A stretch of DNA of 64,000 nt from Panorpa germanica (GCA_963678705.1 OY783212.1:10788001-10852000), one strand, 5' to 3'. Positions 1 through 12,580 are shown, counted from the stretch's first letter. Notes: generated by a model not told the origin, from the letters alone. Numbers and translations: made by a program.

Positions 1-2290
1 TCCAAAATAAATACATAAACGGATTCCAAAGTACTACTACACCCCGGAACTGCTCCAGGGGATAAAATGAGTGAGAGAGACAGATAGAAATCTACAAAGT
101 ATTAAAGTATAAATGTTAGAAAGAGACAATGTATAAAGTACTTGAACATAGGAGATCTATCTCGTGCGTCAATTCGACACTTAACGGCAGGTGTTGAAAT
201 GTTGTTTGCCAATTGGGAATAACAATAAACCCAATATTTGTTTTATAAATCACAAATATTATTATTAAATAAATATTTAAGTTTATTATTAGAGTATTGC
301 AATGTTCTTACATGAAAAATCTTTTAACGTAAAGTAGCAGATTAAATAATACAAATCTTATTCTATTAATTATTTAACTATAATTATTCTATTAATTATT
401 TAAAGATTTTATTTCTTAAAAATAAGCATGTTTGCGAACATGCTTAAAAAAAAAAAACAATTTAATTTTTAATACAAATTTTCTAATTTAACATAATATT
501 CTATTATACAACAAAGTACAACGATCCCTTTGTACTTTTTCTTTTGATATCATTCTATTCTTTTCTTAAATATTTTCCTTCTTTCTTAAATGATATACAA
601 ACTTTTGATTAATATTTTTTATTTTAATAACGTTTTTTTTTCATTTCATCTGAAGTTTATTATACATTTATTTCTTATTCAACTTTTTGATTTATTTTTT
701 ATTTTAACAAATAAAAGTAATTAAAAACAAAAAGGTTCTAAAAATTAAACTTTATAATAAAATAGAAGACCTAAAAAAAAATAACAAATTAATACGGCAC
801 GACGATAACAAGGTTATTAAGTTCGGTTGTGTTTCATTTTCAACAAACGAATGAATACAGTACGTTCAGCGCTATTAGACTTCTTTAGGAAAGTAAGATG
901 GCATCTTAAATAAGTGGGAGAGAACGTTGACTCTTCTTGAATGAATAAAAAGAAGTTTTTACATTTTTTTTCTAATAAATTTGAAATTATTTGTTGATTA
1001 TCCATATATTTTATTAAAAAAATATTCAAACTTTTACGAGTAAAACGAGTTGGGAACGGTAAAAATCCTTTTAAGAGATGTATGATTTGTTTAAATGCTA
1101 TAATGACTTGACGAAATATGGGCACAAATGTAAGCGCATGCAATCGCTGTTGAATGCCATCCCATCACTAGAATCATATTGAATAAAGTGCTCTAATTTC
1201 CAATATCTATGAAATATACAAAAAAATGTTTTAACACAAATTGTAGGAAATTGAGTTGTCTATCGGATATTAAAAAGAAATCCTTTTAAGTCGCCATTTT
1301 TTCAGAAGAAGGCCTAAACCATCAAAATAGACGCTGGTAAACAAAATATTCAAAATCAGCATATCCAAGTTGGTCAGTAAATTTATTTTATGTAAAAATA
1401 AGGCTTTTTTATGTAACACATTTAAATTTAAAGCATCTCACAACAGCACTTTTGATCTATCACATTTTTCAACAAAAAATCGTATTATTTATTTTATGAA
1501 AATAATTAGAAAAGCACCCGTTGCTATCTTTCAGCCACGGTACATATTAAATGAAAATACTTTACTAGCAGGGCTAAAGAGTAGGGTATATAAAATGGTC
1601 AATTTATAGAGAAATTTATTCTTCCGTAGCTTTGAATATAATCCAATAGGAGATTAATATTATACACTCATTTACCAATTTTCCGTACGTAGTTTTCTCG
1701 TTTCCATATAACCATTTTATTTCATTCTATAGTCTTTATCATTTGAACCAAAAAGATTTTCTCTGGTCACTGTTAGCTGATATAATACTAAAGTATTTAG
1801 ACAGAATATGTCTATAAGGGTAATGCTGAAAATACTAACATACCCAACGATTAAATAAAGCACGAAATAGGTTTAAACCGCAATTAAAATTTAATGGTAT
1901 TGCTTTAATTCCTCTCAAAATTACCTCATATTAAAACTCCCCCACTCTTTTTGCATTTACTTATCATTGAAGTCTGTTTATAGGTAAACAGTGAACACAT
2001 ATGTTCTAAAAGAACACCAGATAGACAGAGAGAGAAAGAGATAGTAAAAGGAGAGGATTACAAGTCTGAGTAATGAGGCAAATAAAATTGTATGGTTTTG
2101 TGTTTGTTTTTGAAATCACATCACAGAGCTTTTATCCGTTAGATTGTTGAATGTGGTTTTTGCCGTTATGTTTTTGTAAGAACGACTTTTAAAAGGTATC
2201 TTCTGCTTCTGTTCTTTTATGTAACAATAAAGTAATTGTCTACCTCGTTTGAGCATAATGTGTATAGTAAAATAACAATTAAAAACGTTA
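1..2290. other. Gene-less AT-rich stretch
   Basis: Contains homopolymer runs and short open frames with no recognisable protein. A purine-rich (GA)n patch lies at about 2020-2056 and a weaker one at 68-90. Such patches can bind GAGA-type factors in insects, but nothing else supports that here. Confidence 0.6.
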
Positions 2291-2350
2291 AAATTTGAAG
2301 AAAGATTTAAGTATACTAATACACAATTTACCAGAGATTTCTTTCTATAG

Positions 2351-2367
2351 TTTAAGTGAGTTCGGAG
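2351..2367 (+). other. Candidate 17-nt microexon
   Basis: The sequence directly upstream has all parts of a 3' splice site: a branch-point-like TACTAAT at about 2313-2319, then a pyrimidine tract ending TTTCTTTCTATAG at 2350. Seventeen bases later comes GGAG|GTAAGT, a near-consensus 5' splice site. In one frame the exon would encode LSEFG with split end codons. Exons this short exist but are rare, and a chance pairing of the two sites is possible. No flanking exon could be identified. Confidence 0.2.
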
Positions 2368-3368
2368 GTAAGTCTACCTTAAATAGCATTTGCAAATTGC
2401 ATTTCTGTTATTATATTACAATTAATGCGAGACATAACCTATCTAAAAAAGTAAACAACGTTTTTTTTCGTCAAAATTTATAGTACATTGTACCTAGTAA
2501 AAAGTGAGTGGCAAAAATTATACTGTGATAGACAATGCACAGGAAAAATTCACATTTTTACAGTGCAGAATTTTTTCCTTCAGTTTAACACAGAACACAG
2601 TGCTAAAATTTCATAGAAACTGCACGAGGAAATAAAACACTCTCTTTAGAAAAAAATGTAATTAACATAATAAAATTAAACAGCGGTATATTGTTCGGAC
2701 GATTCTACATCAGGTACGGACTATATTCCTTCTTCCACAAACACACTAGTTATGGTTTCAGTTATTTTAAAGTTATTGATTGATTGACAATCCTAGACGA
2801 CACGAGTGACTTAGCTGAATGTATCAACGAACTAAAGTTCCCAAGTTTTATTTTTATATTGGTTTTAATGTTATAATTACATGTTATAAATAGGAAAGTT
2901 GCGTGTATACTATTCAGGTATTATCACGCTTTCTTATTCGTTTGAACAAATTATAAATAAAGTTTCATGGGTATTCATGTTTTTGTGACTCAACAATGCG
3001 ACGACTTAAAAAATAAACCCTTAGTTACTTAATGCGTAATTAGGTTTTAAATGTTAACATGTAAATTTATTTGAATACATAAATATAATCTCTTCAAATA
3101 AATCTTAGTACTTGTAAGTAAAAAAAAAACTATTAACAAATATATAGAAAAGAATTAGTCTTGATATCGAAATAGATCGTAAGAAATTTAGATGCTAAGT
3201 ACATAATATTATTACTTTTCTTATTATAAAATTATAAATAGTTTATATGCATATATAAAATATATCATATCATAGCATATACTCACAAATAAAGTAAATT
3301 TCAATCAGTTAAAATTGAGTTTGGTCATTTGAAAAACTGCTGTAACTTTAGTGCACAACTTAATAAAA
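2368..3368. other. Gene-less AT-rich stretch
   Basis: No gene, RNA or repeat recognised. A tandem TGATTGAT-like motif near 2777 resembles a PBX/TALE site but is isolated. Confidence 0.5.
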
Positions 3369-3780
3369 GGCCGTGTGAACAACAAAATAAAGTATGCACA
3401 CGTGTTGACTGATTGCAAACTAGCCGCGAACGAAGTTTCCAACGAAAACAAAAAACGAGCCATGTCAAGCCGTGTTTCGTGACTCTATAGAATTTTTAAC
3501 AATAGCATAATAGAGAATTTTATTATGTCATATTATGAGGTATTTATATGTATGTATTTAAATACTTTTCAATAATATTTGTGCACATCTCTGCTGCTAA
3601 TGTCACCATCAAAAGCATGCAACGTAATTGCCCTGCGACCAAGAAACACAGTCGCTCAAAACTGCTCAAAACCAATTTCAAATCAATTTAGTTTCGTTCG
3701 TGCCGTGTACGTTCTCTCACTACCAACATAGTTGTATTCTCATTCGCGTTTGCAATCAGTCGACCCATGTGTGGACGGCC
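3369..3780 (+). mobile_element. Harbinger-like MITE, copy 1
   Basis: A 412-bp element bounded by GGCCGTG on the left and GGACGGCC on the right. Longer imperfect terminal inverted repeats include CTGATTGCAAAC on the left against GTTTGCAATCAG on the right. It aligns along most of its length, in opposite orientation, with 36430-36753. Shared internal blocks include CGTGTTTCGTGACTCTATAG, GTATTTAAATACTTTT, GTCACCATCAAAAGC and TTTCGTTCGTGCCGT. There is no internal coding capacity, so it is non-autonomous. The right flank is TAA and the left AAA. A three-base TAA/TTA target and GC-rich termini suggest the PIF/Harbinger superfamily (inference). The left end looks locally expanded relative to the other copy. 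Confidence 0.8.
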
Positions 3781-4680
3781 TAAGTGTCAACTACGTCATC
3801 ATGTAACCAACTAAGACATGTCGGGCTACTGACATGCAAATATAGAGAGTGAGAAGTTGTCTACTGCCAGGTCAGTAACTCGCATATTGTAAACAGGTCC
3901 TAAGAAGTATAATAAGAATAAGTACGTATTCATTCTTAATATATACTAATTAAAACATATTAATATTACTTAAAGAAATTTAATAAGTCTTTAAATGAAA
4001 TGGAAAGACCGCTAACAGGAATTGAAAAATGTTTTCTTTTTTTTTTGTTTAAACTGATCAGAACATTTAATTCATAATAGAACTCACTAAATCTTATAAA
4101 TTGTCTTATAAATTGATAGAGTAAATTTTCACAGGTATTTTCAATTTAGCATTTTAAAATTTGTTCCTACACGACCTCTAAACACAGCGACACCACTCAA
4201 CTTAACATTCAGTAGGTGGGAAAGAGGTGAAACATTTTTTCTAAGGATTATATAACCAGGAATATAATACGCAGTTTGTATGGAAAGTACACGGCACATT
4301 TTCAATCTGAAAATGCTGGTGTTAATAGAAGGTCTAAAGAGGAAGCGGGAAACGGAAAAAGAAAAGAAAGGGATAGGTATAGAAACCTGTAATACACAGT
4401 GAATCGAGGTATATAATATGTTTTGTACGCAGGTCACATATTCTAGATGATTCTTGTGTGAAATGATTGCGTTCCATCACGATTCGAATCTTCCTACTTG
4501 ATTATATATATAAGATAAATAAAAGTAACAGTCATGTCAATATACGTCTCTTTCAACTTGTATTCTGAACTCAGAGGAATATAAAAGAGGCCTCCTCCAA
4601 ATATACGTGTATAGTATCGAATTGAACTACGCAAAAAGTTCAGTACGAAAAATTTTGAGGGGCGCTTACATTAGTTAAGA
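3781..4680. other. Gene-less stretch
   Basis: The open frame at 4141-4437 on the minus strand has no recognisable domain. A B-box-like GATTCGAATCTTCC at about 4483 hints at a decayed tRNA-derived SINE, too weak to call. Confidence 0.4.
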
Positions 4681-4950
4681 GGTCATCCATTAATTACGTC
4701 ACACTCATAAGAAGGGCAGAGTCTTCTCAAAGTGTGACAAGATGTGACATGGAGGGGGCGGGGGGGAAAAGATTGAATTTGTGATGTCACATATAATCTA
4801 AAATTAGATTTAAAAAAATAATAATTTTAAAACCAGAAACAAAAACAGAAAAGAAATTACTTTTTTCAAATGTGTGGCGCCATAGCAAAGGGAACTCAAT
4901 GTGTGACAAAACATGACAATGGAGGGGAGAGGGGAGGAAGATGGGTTTAA
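4681..4950 (+). repeat. GTCACAC/GTGTGACA repeat with two G-rich units
   Basis: It opens with GGTCATCCATTAATTACGTC, followed by ACAC. Two units follow, about 169 bp apart: AAAGTGTGACAAGATGTGAC then ATGGAGGGGGCGGGGGGG, and CAATGTGTGACAAAACATGA then CAATGGAGGGGAGAGGGG. An inverted TGTGATGTCACAT lies at about 4779. Elements with terminal ATTACGTCAC motifs and a central G-run are, as I recall, widespread in insect genomes as non-autonomous DNA transposon remnants; the superfamily is not resolved here. Both G-rich units could form G-quadruplexes. Confidence 0.6.
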
Positions 4951-5125
4951 AAGGATAACTATTTATAGCGACAACTAATATTCGTTTCACTGAAATGATT
5001 TGTCGCTTGCAAAATATGCTTCATTCATTTTAGTCAAAAATAATTTCTAATTCTAATTTCTTAGACTCTCTGGTCTATAATCCTTTTAGTGCACACCATA
5101 TTTAAGACACAGTTATTAATAATCT

Positions 5126-5260
5126 CAGGTAGAAAATTAGCTTGCGACAAGCTAAAGGTGCATTTTCAATTTATAATCATATAGAAAGTGTTTTACAAGC
5201 CAGCAGTTACACACTTGCTAGCTTACTACAAGTTATTTTAAGTGTTACATTTTCTATCTC
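5126..5260 (+). mobile_element. CAGGTAGAAAAT foldback MITE, copy
   Basis: Starts CAGGTAGAAAATTAGC and ends CATTTTCTATCTC, with the palindromic core TTGCTAGCTTACTACAAG inside. This is the commonest repeat family of the window: a short foldback sequence with CAGGTAGAAAAT termini and a near-palindromic TTAGCTTGTAGTAAGCTA centre. This copy seems to hold an extra half unit (GCTTGCGACAAGC) near its left end. Confidence 0.65.
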
Positions 5261-6506
5261 GAATATATTTAATACATTTTCTAAAGCATAATCAACTTAT
5301 GCCAGGATAAATAAAAACAGCAGATTGAATGTAAATTAATAATAAAAAACAGATGCTTGTGTCATTTATAAAAAAAACCATTTCACCACCCTTATAATAA
5401 ATACTGACGACCTTTGCCATAACAATCGAAAACATTTATATTTTTACCTGAAATTTTCCACCCTCAAAGAAACTATAAACGCCTGCTCTATAAATTCTTA
5501 CGCTGTTAAATATTACGTCTTTATTATACTAGAACACATATGCAGAAATTTCTAAGTGTGTGTGCCTCGGTAGATCTATTTACTATGTAGATTGTATAAC
5601 TGCTTTGACCTTTACAATATCTTTGAAAAACTAGGGTAATAATAAAACGTATTTTATACTAACCTACAAAATACGTTATATATATATATATATATATGTG
5701 GAGAATTTTTGGTCACCACTAAAAGATAATCGTAAATACTATAGATAGGGGTCTATCACCACGTGCATAAAAGTACATATATCTCAGTTTTACGAGGGTA
5801 GTTTAACCAGTTTGGATTTTTTTTACAAGAGACGGTGTTAAAATGCACCTATTTTATTATTACGATTTTCACCCCTTTTATACATATATACTGATACAGA
5901 AAAGTTTACTTTCTGCTGTAAAAAATGAGAGGTTATATTGTTGATGTATATTCTTTATGTAATTTGTAAAGGATTTTGATAAAAGATGGCAGTCAAATCG
6001 TTTATGCCGTGAAACATTTTAAGATAACATACTTGTAAACATTTTACTTACAAGTTACGTTTTTATTTAGAATAGTTTTATGATGATATAAAACAAAAAT
6101 TGTGGTGCTATATATATTTTTCTCAGTGTAATCGATATTAAAGGAGTTATCGTTTCATTAAATAAACACTAATTTTTTTTTAAATACATAGAAAGTAAAC
6201 AATATGGAGGTAACTAATGAAATATTTAATGCGTAGTTAAATTTTGAAAGAATTTAGAAATCAGAATCTAATACTACATGTATTTACTACTATGGTAAAT
6301 AAATATTGAAAAAGAATTCTTAATACAGGTATGTAAAAAAAAAAAATTCCCCAAAGAACATTGGTAGAAATCTTTCCCGAAAACTAATCTTAAAATCCGG
6401 GGTGTACTGTCAATATTGAGACATCTACTTTGGCAGATCCATTGCTAGTTGCGATGTTCTCTTGTTCTTCTTTTTCTTACATATATTATAACTACATCTG
6501 CGTATA
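5261..6506. other. Gene-less AT-rich stretch with (TA)n
   Basis: A pure (TA)n tract lies at 5677-5697. Nothing else recognised. Confidence 0.5.
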
Positions 6507-6721
6507 TCTTTCACAACTTTCTTCCTATTTTATTTTCTTCTTTCTTTTTTTTTCTTTTTATACCTTTTTAGATACCAAATATATATGAAAATTGTATGCA
6601 AAAGAATCTAACATGCGAGAAAGACGAAAAGGAAACATTCAAATACTTATATGATTATTATTTTTCCAGCGTCTTTGCTTACAGAGTTATACATATATAT
6701 ATACATATATTGTATGTTTAG
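6507..6721 (+). other. Long polypyrimidine tract with candidate terminal exon
   Basis: About 60 bases of nearly pure pyrimidine (6507-6569) end in CCTTTTTAG at 6571, an ideal 3' splice acceptor. The frame starting at 6572 stays open for 49 codons, begins IPNIYENCMQKN, and ends at TAG 6719-6721. The first 30 residues have ordinary protein composition (charged, two Cys), while the last 15 are low-complexity HIYIH. An open run of this length is not significant by itself in such AT-rich DNA, and no upstream partner exon is visible. Confidence 0.2.
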
Positions 6722-9426
6722 GGGAAACTAGGTAAAAAGACTATCTACTAGAAAATATTTGACAAAATTTATATTGCGTTTGAAGCATGTGTACAATAGA
6801 GGGGTGTGAATAAAGTATACACCTACGGAATTATAAAATTCTCAAGTGAAAAAAATAAACATGAACAGAATTAAAAAGATACGTAAAAATAGGTAACTTA
6901 CAAATAAAAGTCGTGTCCTCATATTCCGGATGTTATGTCAGATGTTTTCACTTTAGAAAATGCTTTTTTGGTGAAATGTTTTAATTAGAGATAAAGGACT
7001 ATATCTATAATGCGAAATTTTAAAGAAAATGTAAATAAACAGTGTAAAATATTTCCAAAAAAGGTACGATAGTTTTCATTATTAATATATTTATTTATAT
7101 ATGACTTTATCGTGCTGTTAAGATCCGAATATCAAAAATTTAAATTTATAAACTCAAGGGTACTTTTACCTTAAACTTTATTCTTTTAATATGTTTGCTT
7201 ATTTTCGATGAAAAATGCAAGTACAAACAGAGGAATACTAAGCCATGTTTTTCAATTATTTTACTCAATAACATCACTCACCCACACATTTCAATTACGC
7301 TAAGAAACAGTTTTTATAGCTTAGATAACACATATTAACCACGCCTTCACACCCTTCTGTCAGCGCTGTATTTCTCTGAGTTGATTTTGAGTTCGTCGTT
7401 AACAGTTAGTTTAAATAATAAGTGAATGTAACTAATGACTATTTGCTCTCTGTGAATAACGAACTTATTTATATGTATATATTAATTACACTCGTAGTAA
7501 ACTAAAAAGCTTGCTCTTAAGTTTAGTTACAAACTAATACGTAATGTACCTTTTATCACGTAGTTTATACAACGAACGCAAATAATTTCCAACTTCACGA
7601 ACAAATGCTTTATTACCAGATTAATGAATGTCGGTGTTTATTCAGCAAGATACGAAAGTATGTGGAAAGTAACATTAACAAATTATACTGCGTCGTATAT
7701 AGAGTTCAGATTCAATTTATATTCACAAGTTTTATCGACATAGTTGTATCACTAGTTTCCCCTAAATTGTTACATGGTTTTAAAACGTATACAAAATGGA
7801 ATATAAAAATATGAGTAAAGAGAATATCTTAAGAGTACAAATATATCTCTATTTTAAATTTGTCACTAAATAAATGTTTACCTGATGTTTGATATTTGTT
7901 TAAAATATTTTTAAAGGTACATTTATGAATTATATTAAATTGTATTGAAAGTATCAATAAAAGAAAACAAAAACAATATATAAGTAAGGCAATCTGTGAA
8001 ATCACGAATTATTTATTTGAGTGCTTCAACTTTCAAATGTTAGCAGTTAAAACAATATAAACATTTACAAAGAATTTACAACTTATATATACTAGTAAGA
8101 GTACTTAAAATAAAGAGATTAAATTAGTTTTAAAAATAAAGTCAATAAGTTTTTCAGACTTTCCCCGTTTTTAAATATCAACCTATATTCATTCCTTAGA
8201 CATATTACAGCCTTGTCTGTGCGATGAGTATATTGGAGAATAATATGCTTTACCGTTAATTTATTTATTAAATATCGGCTCGAGGAACTAATATATTACC
8301 GTGTAAAATTTTGGCGAATACGCACTTTCTTGAAATGAATGCTTCTTAATACATAGGAGAACATAATCATATTCAGAAACTATAAAAAAGAGCAAAATTT
8401 ACAAAAATTAGAAAATATCAAAAAATAGACGAATAAAAATGTTTTACCATTGAATTTCCTATAAATAAGAAATTCACTTTAAAAAAATTAAGAATACAAA
8501 TGTTCGCAATTAATTTTTCAACAATTTTAGAGAAATATAAAAATAACTTAAAACTTTTGATGAAAACTTGAAACTTCTACAGAGACAAGTTTCAATTTGA
8601 TGCACACACACACATACAGGCACACAGTAGTAGAAATAACTTTCCCAGAAAAAGTTTTAACACATTTATAATGCAGTCACTAGGCAGTTGCAAAATGGTA
8701 CATTGTTCCGACTGTAATATGTAGTTATACCAGAGTACACTGACAAATCTATCTGGTATTATGATGCATAATACATCTATGCATAAAGGCTAGAGTTGCA
8801 TGTCACTTAAAAGTTTTTAAAAAAGTTAAATTATTTAAAGCGCATTTTAAATTCATAGAAGTTATTCCATTCATCAAAAAATTTTATACTGAAAAATATT
8901 GAAATAATTATATATATTAAAATTTCAAAGTATGCATTATTTCAAATAGAGAATAATAAAATATTTTTTTGAGGTATATACGGCTAAAATAAAATTAAAT
9001 AATTATAAGCTTAATATAGAACAACGTATGCATTTTAATTTAAAAAAAAATCAAATATTTATCTCTAAAAATTTATATCAAAAAGTATGTTAAAAACTCA
9101 CAAAATATGTACATCGTAATTTTCATAGATCTATACAACCTGGATAAACAAAGTATGCGTACTTCACATTTAATATAAAATAATATTTTAATTACCTGTT
9201 ATTTAAACAATGTTACCTAAAATACAACGATTTGTGAACTATTTTCCTGCTTTTTAAAAATTGACTATTAACATAATGATAAAACTTCTTCAGTAGACCG
9301 ATTTATGGATTATAGTCCTTTTTGAGGATTAAATGGTAATAAAGTATCCTTTTTTTGATCCCATTATGTGAAATATTAGATGAATGTAAGGTAACATTCA
9401 TGTTTTGCGTTTTGTGATTTTATCAT

Positions 9427-9429
<3 letters not shown>
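6722..9429. other. Gene-less AT-rich stretch
   Basis: No gene or clear repeat recognised. A short (CA)n run lies near 8604-8615, and the frame at 7605-7814 has no recognisable content. Confidence 0.5.

Positions 9430-9481
<52 letters not shown>
9430..9481. repeat. (AT)n microsatellite, about 25 units
   Basis: Uninterrupted AT dinucleotides over about 50 bp. Confidence 0.95.
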
Positions 9482-9493
<12 letters not shown>

Positions 9494-9580
9494 CATGTAA
9501 TAAGCTCTACCTGCAATGACTGTCAAAATATTAAACGAGATAGCTCGTATGTTATGGCGTTAGTAATAAGGTGGAATCTC

Positions 9581-9715
9581 TTTTATACTTTGTTAGCAAG
9601 AGACAAAGTATACGCGAAAATAAAGAAGATTACAAAGTTTGCCCATTCTCGTATACTTTCAAACCCGTGTTCATTGGACCAAAAAGAAGTGACAAAACAT
9701 ATTTCCCAAGCGCAT
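9581..9715 (+). repeat. TTGTTAGCAAGAGAC dispersed repeat, copy 1
   Basis: Aligns base for base with 15132-15253 in the same orientation. Shared blocks are TTGTTAGC(A/G)AGAGACAA, ACGCGAAA(A/G)TAAAG, TTACAAAGTTTGC and TTCATTGGACCA, with similar spacing. I do not recognise the family and no terminal repeats are visible, so it may be part of a larger decayed element. Confidence 0.7.
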
Positions 9716-9781
9716 ATACATATACATATATAATAATTTTAGACATGTATTTTTACATATTTTTTGGTTTTTTTTTATTTT

Positions 9782-10570
9782 AAAATGAAATTCTTATGAC
9801 AAAGATTTTATGACAATCATAACTGAGCTGTCAATTGTCAATATTCTCTTCGTTACGCTCTACGGTGTCGTTTGATAAGCTTAGTACGTCGGCTTCAGTT
9901 CAATAAAAATATCTCCAAAATGTGGAACAATAGATAATTGGTACTTACAAGCCTGTCACGTTCATGTTCGAAGCCTTATTAGAAAATAAATTTTATTTGA
10001 AATGTTTTCATCAATTAGTTCATGCTTGATTGATGTCTTCAATAGTCCGGTAAAATTCAAATATTAAAAATATTTATTTATTATAATTCTTTGTAAAATA
10101 TTTTGGACAGAAACTCTGCTATTATATTTTTCTTTTTAACAGTTGATCTGTTATGGTGTCAAGAGTTAATTCAACTCAAGTAGAAAATTGTCTTACAAGT
10201 TTTTACTTCTCTTATAGAAATTGCTTAATATAACTACATACATAACAATTAATAATCATACATTGTTGAAGATGTTAAACATTAAATTTTATTTATAGTT
10301 ACACAGATCATAGATACTAGCGTAGTTGCCACACAAGCGGTATTTTTTTAAAACATCATTTTGATATACCAACATCACACTGATGGGGCTTATAATAAAT
10401 TCACTTAAACATTGCAATTAAATAAAGTATAATAGTAATTATCGACAATAAAGTGATATTGGCTAAAATAACAAAAGTCAAAGACTTCATTCAACTTAAA
10501 CTTAAAACAAAAAGACCTTTAAGTTACGCGTGGAAAATGTTCCTACAACAAAGTGTATTGTTTATGATCG
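9782..10570. other. Gene-less AT-rich stretch
   Basis: Nothing recognised except the partial MITE end at 10177-10200. Confidence 0.5.
10177..10200 (+). mobile_element. CAAGTAGAAAAT MITE end, fragment
   Basis: CAAGTAGAAAATTGTCTTAC matches one terminus of the CAGGTAGAAAAT family, but no partner terminus follows. A single-ended fragment. Confidence 0.4.
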
Positions 10571-10634
10571 TTTAGATTGACAGAACAACACAAACTGTCG
10601 AGTCTGTATTCGACAAGATCAATTAGAATGAAAA

Positions 10635-10934
10635 TATATAAGTCACTTATCACAGTGTGGAATTTTGAGTCTGATTTTCAGTCAGACGAGCCGGGGCGTA
10701 AAGATCTGCACTTAAATCAGCGTTCTCACAATGGCTTCCATTCATACAAAAGCTCTTTATGGAAGCGTTATTCAATCACCGCTTTATGCATTCCGGAACC
10801 AGACCCAGAGAAGGGATATACTCGTATTCACCAGAATCTCAAAGTATTCCGTCCCACTTCTGATGTGGGAGAACCGAGTCGACGAGGACCTCTTAGGCGG
10901 TTCGTTTTCCTCCAACCCCACTAAGTCTTGTTAG
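10635..10934 (+). other. GC-richer block with a candidate small ORF
   Basis: Base composition rises well above the surroundings from about 10680 to 10925. A 67-codon frame (10731-10934) starts at CACAATGGCT, a good initiation context, and begins MASIHTKALYGSVIQS. A 115-codon frame runs through the same bases in another phase, and the minus strand is also open in a frame containing TRFSHIRSGTEYFEILVN. Because several frames are open, which one (if any) is coding cannot be decided. A TATATAAG box lies at 10635-10642, but the nearest TCAGT initiator (10678) is 45 bp from it, longer than the usual 30. I recognise no family. An old transposon fragment is as likely as a gene. Confidence 0.25.
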
Positions 10935-12221
10935 TGAGCGTTGTATATAAGTATAATACTCATAGCGATATAAATATAAACGTTTCTGCAATTTGATAGA
11001 AAGATTTATTTGTATTTATCTTATTGTTGAATTTACAAAATTGATTTAGTAATAGGGTTGCTCTCTTATTGTTTTATTTTATTATATTCATCACAATCTT
11101 CTACTAAACTTCTTTTATTTAATACACGTTAAACTTTTTTACAATAGTCTTAAGTTATTAAGTCGACGTTTTTTTTATCGTAAAATAAGTTCAAATGACG
11201 TAAAAATAAAAAAAAAACTTTATATTTTGTTTTGGGGTAATAAAACGCACAACTTAGTTTATACCGAATATAAAAGAAAATGTTACGAAAGTAATCAATT
11301 TCCCGTTAAAAATAAAAGTTCATTTAAATCTCTCGAATGCAGAAGAATGTTCCCCTAAAAATTTTATTGTTATTATTACCCAACAGAGGCGAATTTAAAT
11401 GTCGCCGTCCGTTGAAAAATGACGAGTTTAATATGAACTGGGGGTAGTAAAACAAGAGAATTAAAATAATATATAAACAGCAAATTATATTGGCAATTAA
11501 TGATTTTATCTGCGCCATGTTTTATTTTATTTCACAATAAACTGTTAAAGCAACGTTAAGTCATATTAAATGATTGATTTTAAAATTAAGCGGCATTATT
11601 TTTTATATCGTTACCGTATATTTAACATGCAAATTGTACCTTATAGATAATAATCGTAAATGCTATGTTTGGGTTTTAAATTTCTGATTTAAATTATTGT
11701 TAGTGATATCAGTAGCATACGTATTAAGAAACTGCGATCTCTAATTCACAATTTTATAATAACTCTATAATAAATAAAGAAATTCATGATACGATGGAAT
11801 CATTTTCTAACTTATTTCAAATTTGTGTAGTAGCAATTTCAAATATACAAGTACCTAATTTTATAATACGCATTAATATTTTCTATGTGAGCTATTATAC
11901 TTTGTTCAAAGTAACATAAAAATGTTTTATTACTTTTCCATCAATTTTAAAATAAAATAACTTTGAATTAATATAATATCTAAGACTGTAAAGTTGTTTA
12001 AATCTCCCCTGATAGTTCTCCCTATCACATAACACATATAATGGCGCCGTAATTTATTTTTACGATTATTACACAAAATGTTGTCAATACAATTATTTTA
12101 CTTAATATAAACTTTTTGCATTTTATAGCTGAAAAAAAAAATAAAACTTTGTTTTGAACTTGGACTTAGACAATTTGTGTTCCTTTAAGAGTACTCTAAA
12201 ACACCAGCTAAATATAAAACC
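10935..12221. other. Gene-less AT-rich stretch
   Basis: No recognisable coding sequence or repeat boundary. Confidence 0.5.
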
Positions 12222-12580
12222 TTACTTTAATGTAATATTTTACTTAAAAGAAATCTAGTAATACGAGGTAATTTGTTATTCAGTGAGTCTTTGAATTTTG
12301 AAGCTCTCGTCAAGGAGCCTACGTTGATAAATAAAACACCTTAAAAAAGTCACTGAATTATCGAACTACCCTCTTATTCTACTTAAAACAAATCTAGTAA
12401 TATTAAACCTAAAAGGAGCTAATTTTATTAGGTTATAGTTAATCCAAAAACTATTAATTAACTCTTATAAATATGCTCATAAAATAATGAGTACGAAGCA
12501 GTAAAACAGGTCACAAAATGTTAAAATCATTTACGTAATATGTGTGTAATTTTAGTTAAGCTTTAAATACATGTATTAAG
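12222..12580 (+). repeat. AATCTAGTAAT dispersed repeat, copy
   Basis: Left part reads TTACTTTAATGTAATATTTT then AC..AGAAATCTAGTAAT; right part reads TTAAGCTTTAAATACATGT. The same order is seen at 31951-32195, 30353-30600 and, inverted, 57492-57798. In this copy a 75-bp foldback bounded by TATTCAGTGA and TCACTGAATTA (12275-12360) interrupts it, and a second AAATCTAGTAATATTAA occurs at about 12390. Confidence 0.5.

Noticed and set aside
817..1143. Longest minus-strand open frame near the left end (108 codons)
   Set aside because: Composition (F, I, K, L) is what AT-rich noise gives, and there is no domain, splice signal or start context. In this composition I expect dozens of frames over 60 codons by chance.
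10635..10682. TATATAAG plus TCAGT as a core promoter
   Set aside because: The spacing of 45 bp does not fit the usual 30 bp between a TATA box and the start site, and AGATC is not at the DPE position.
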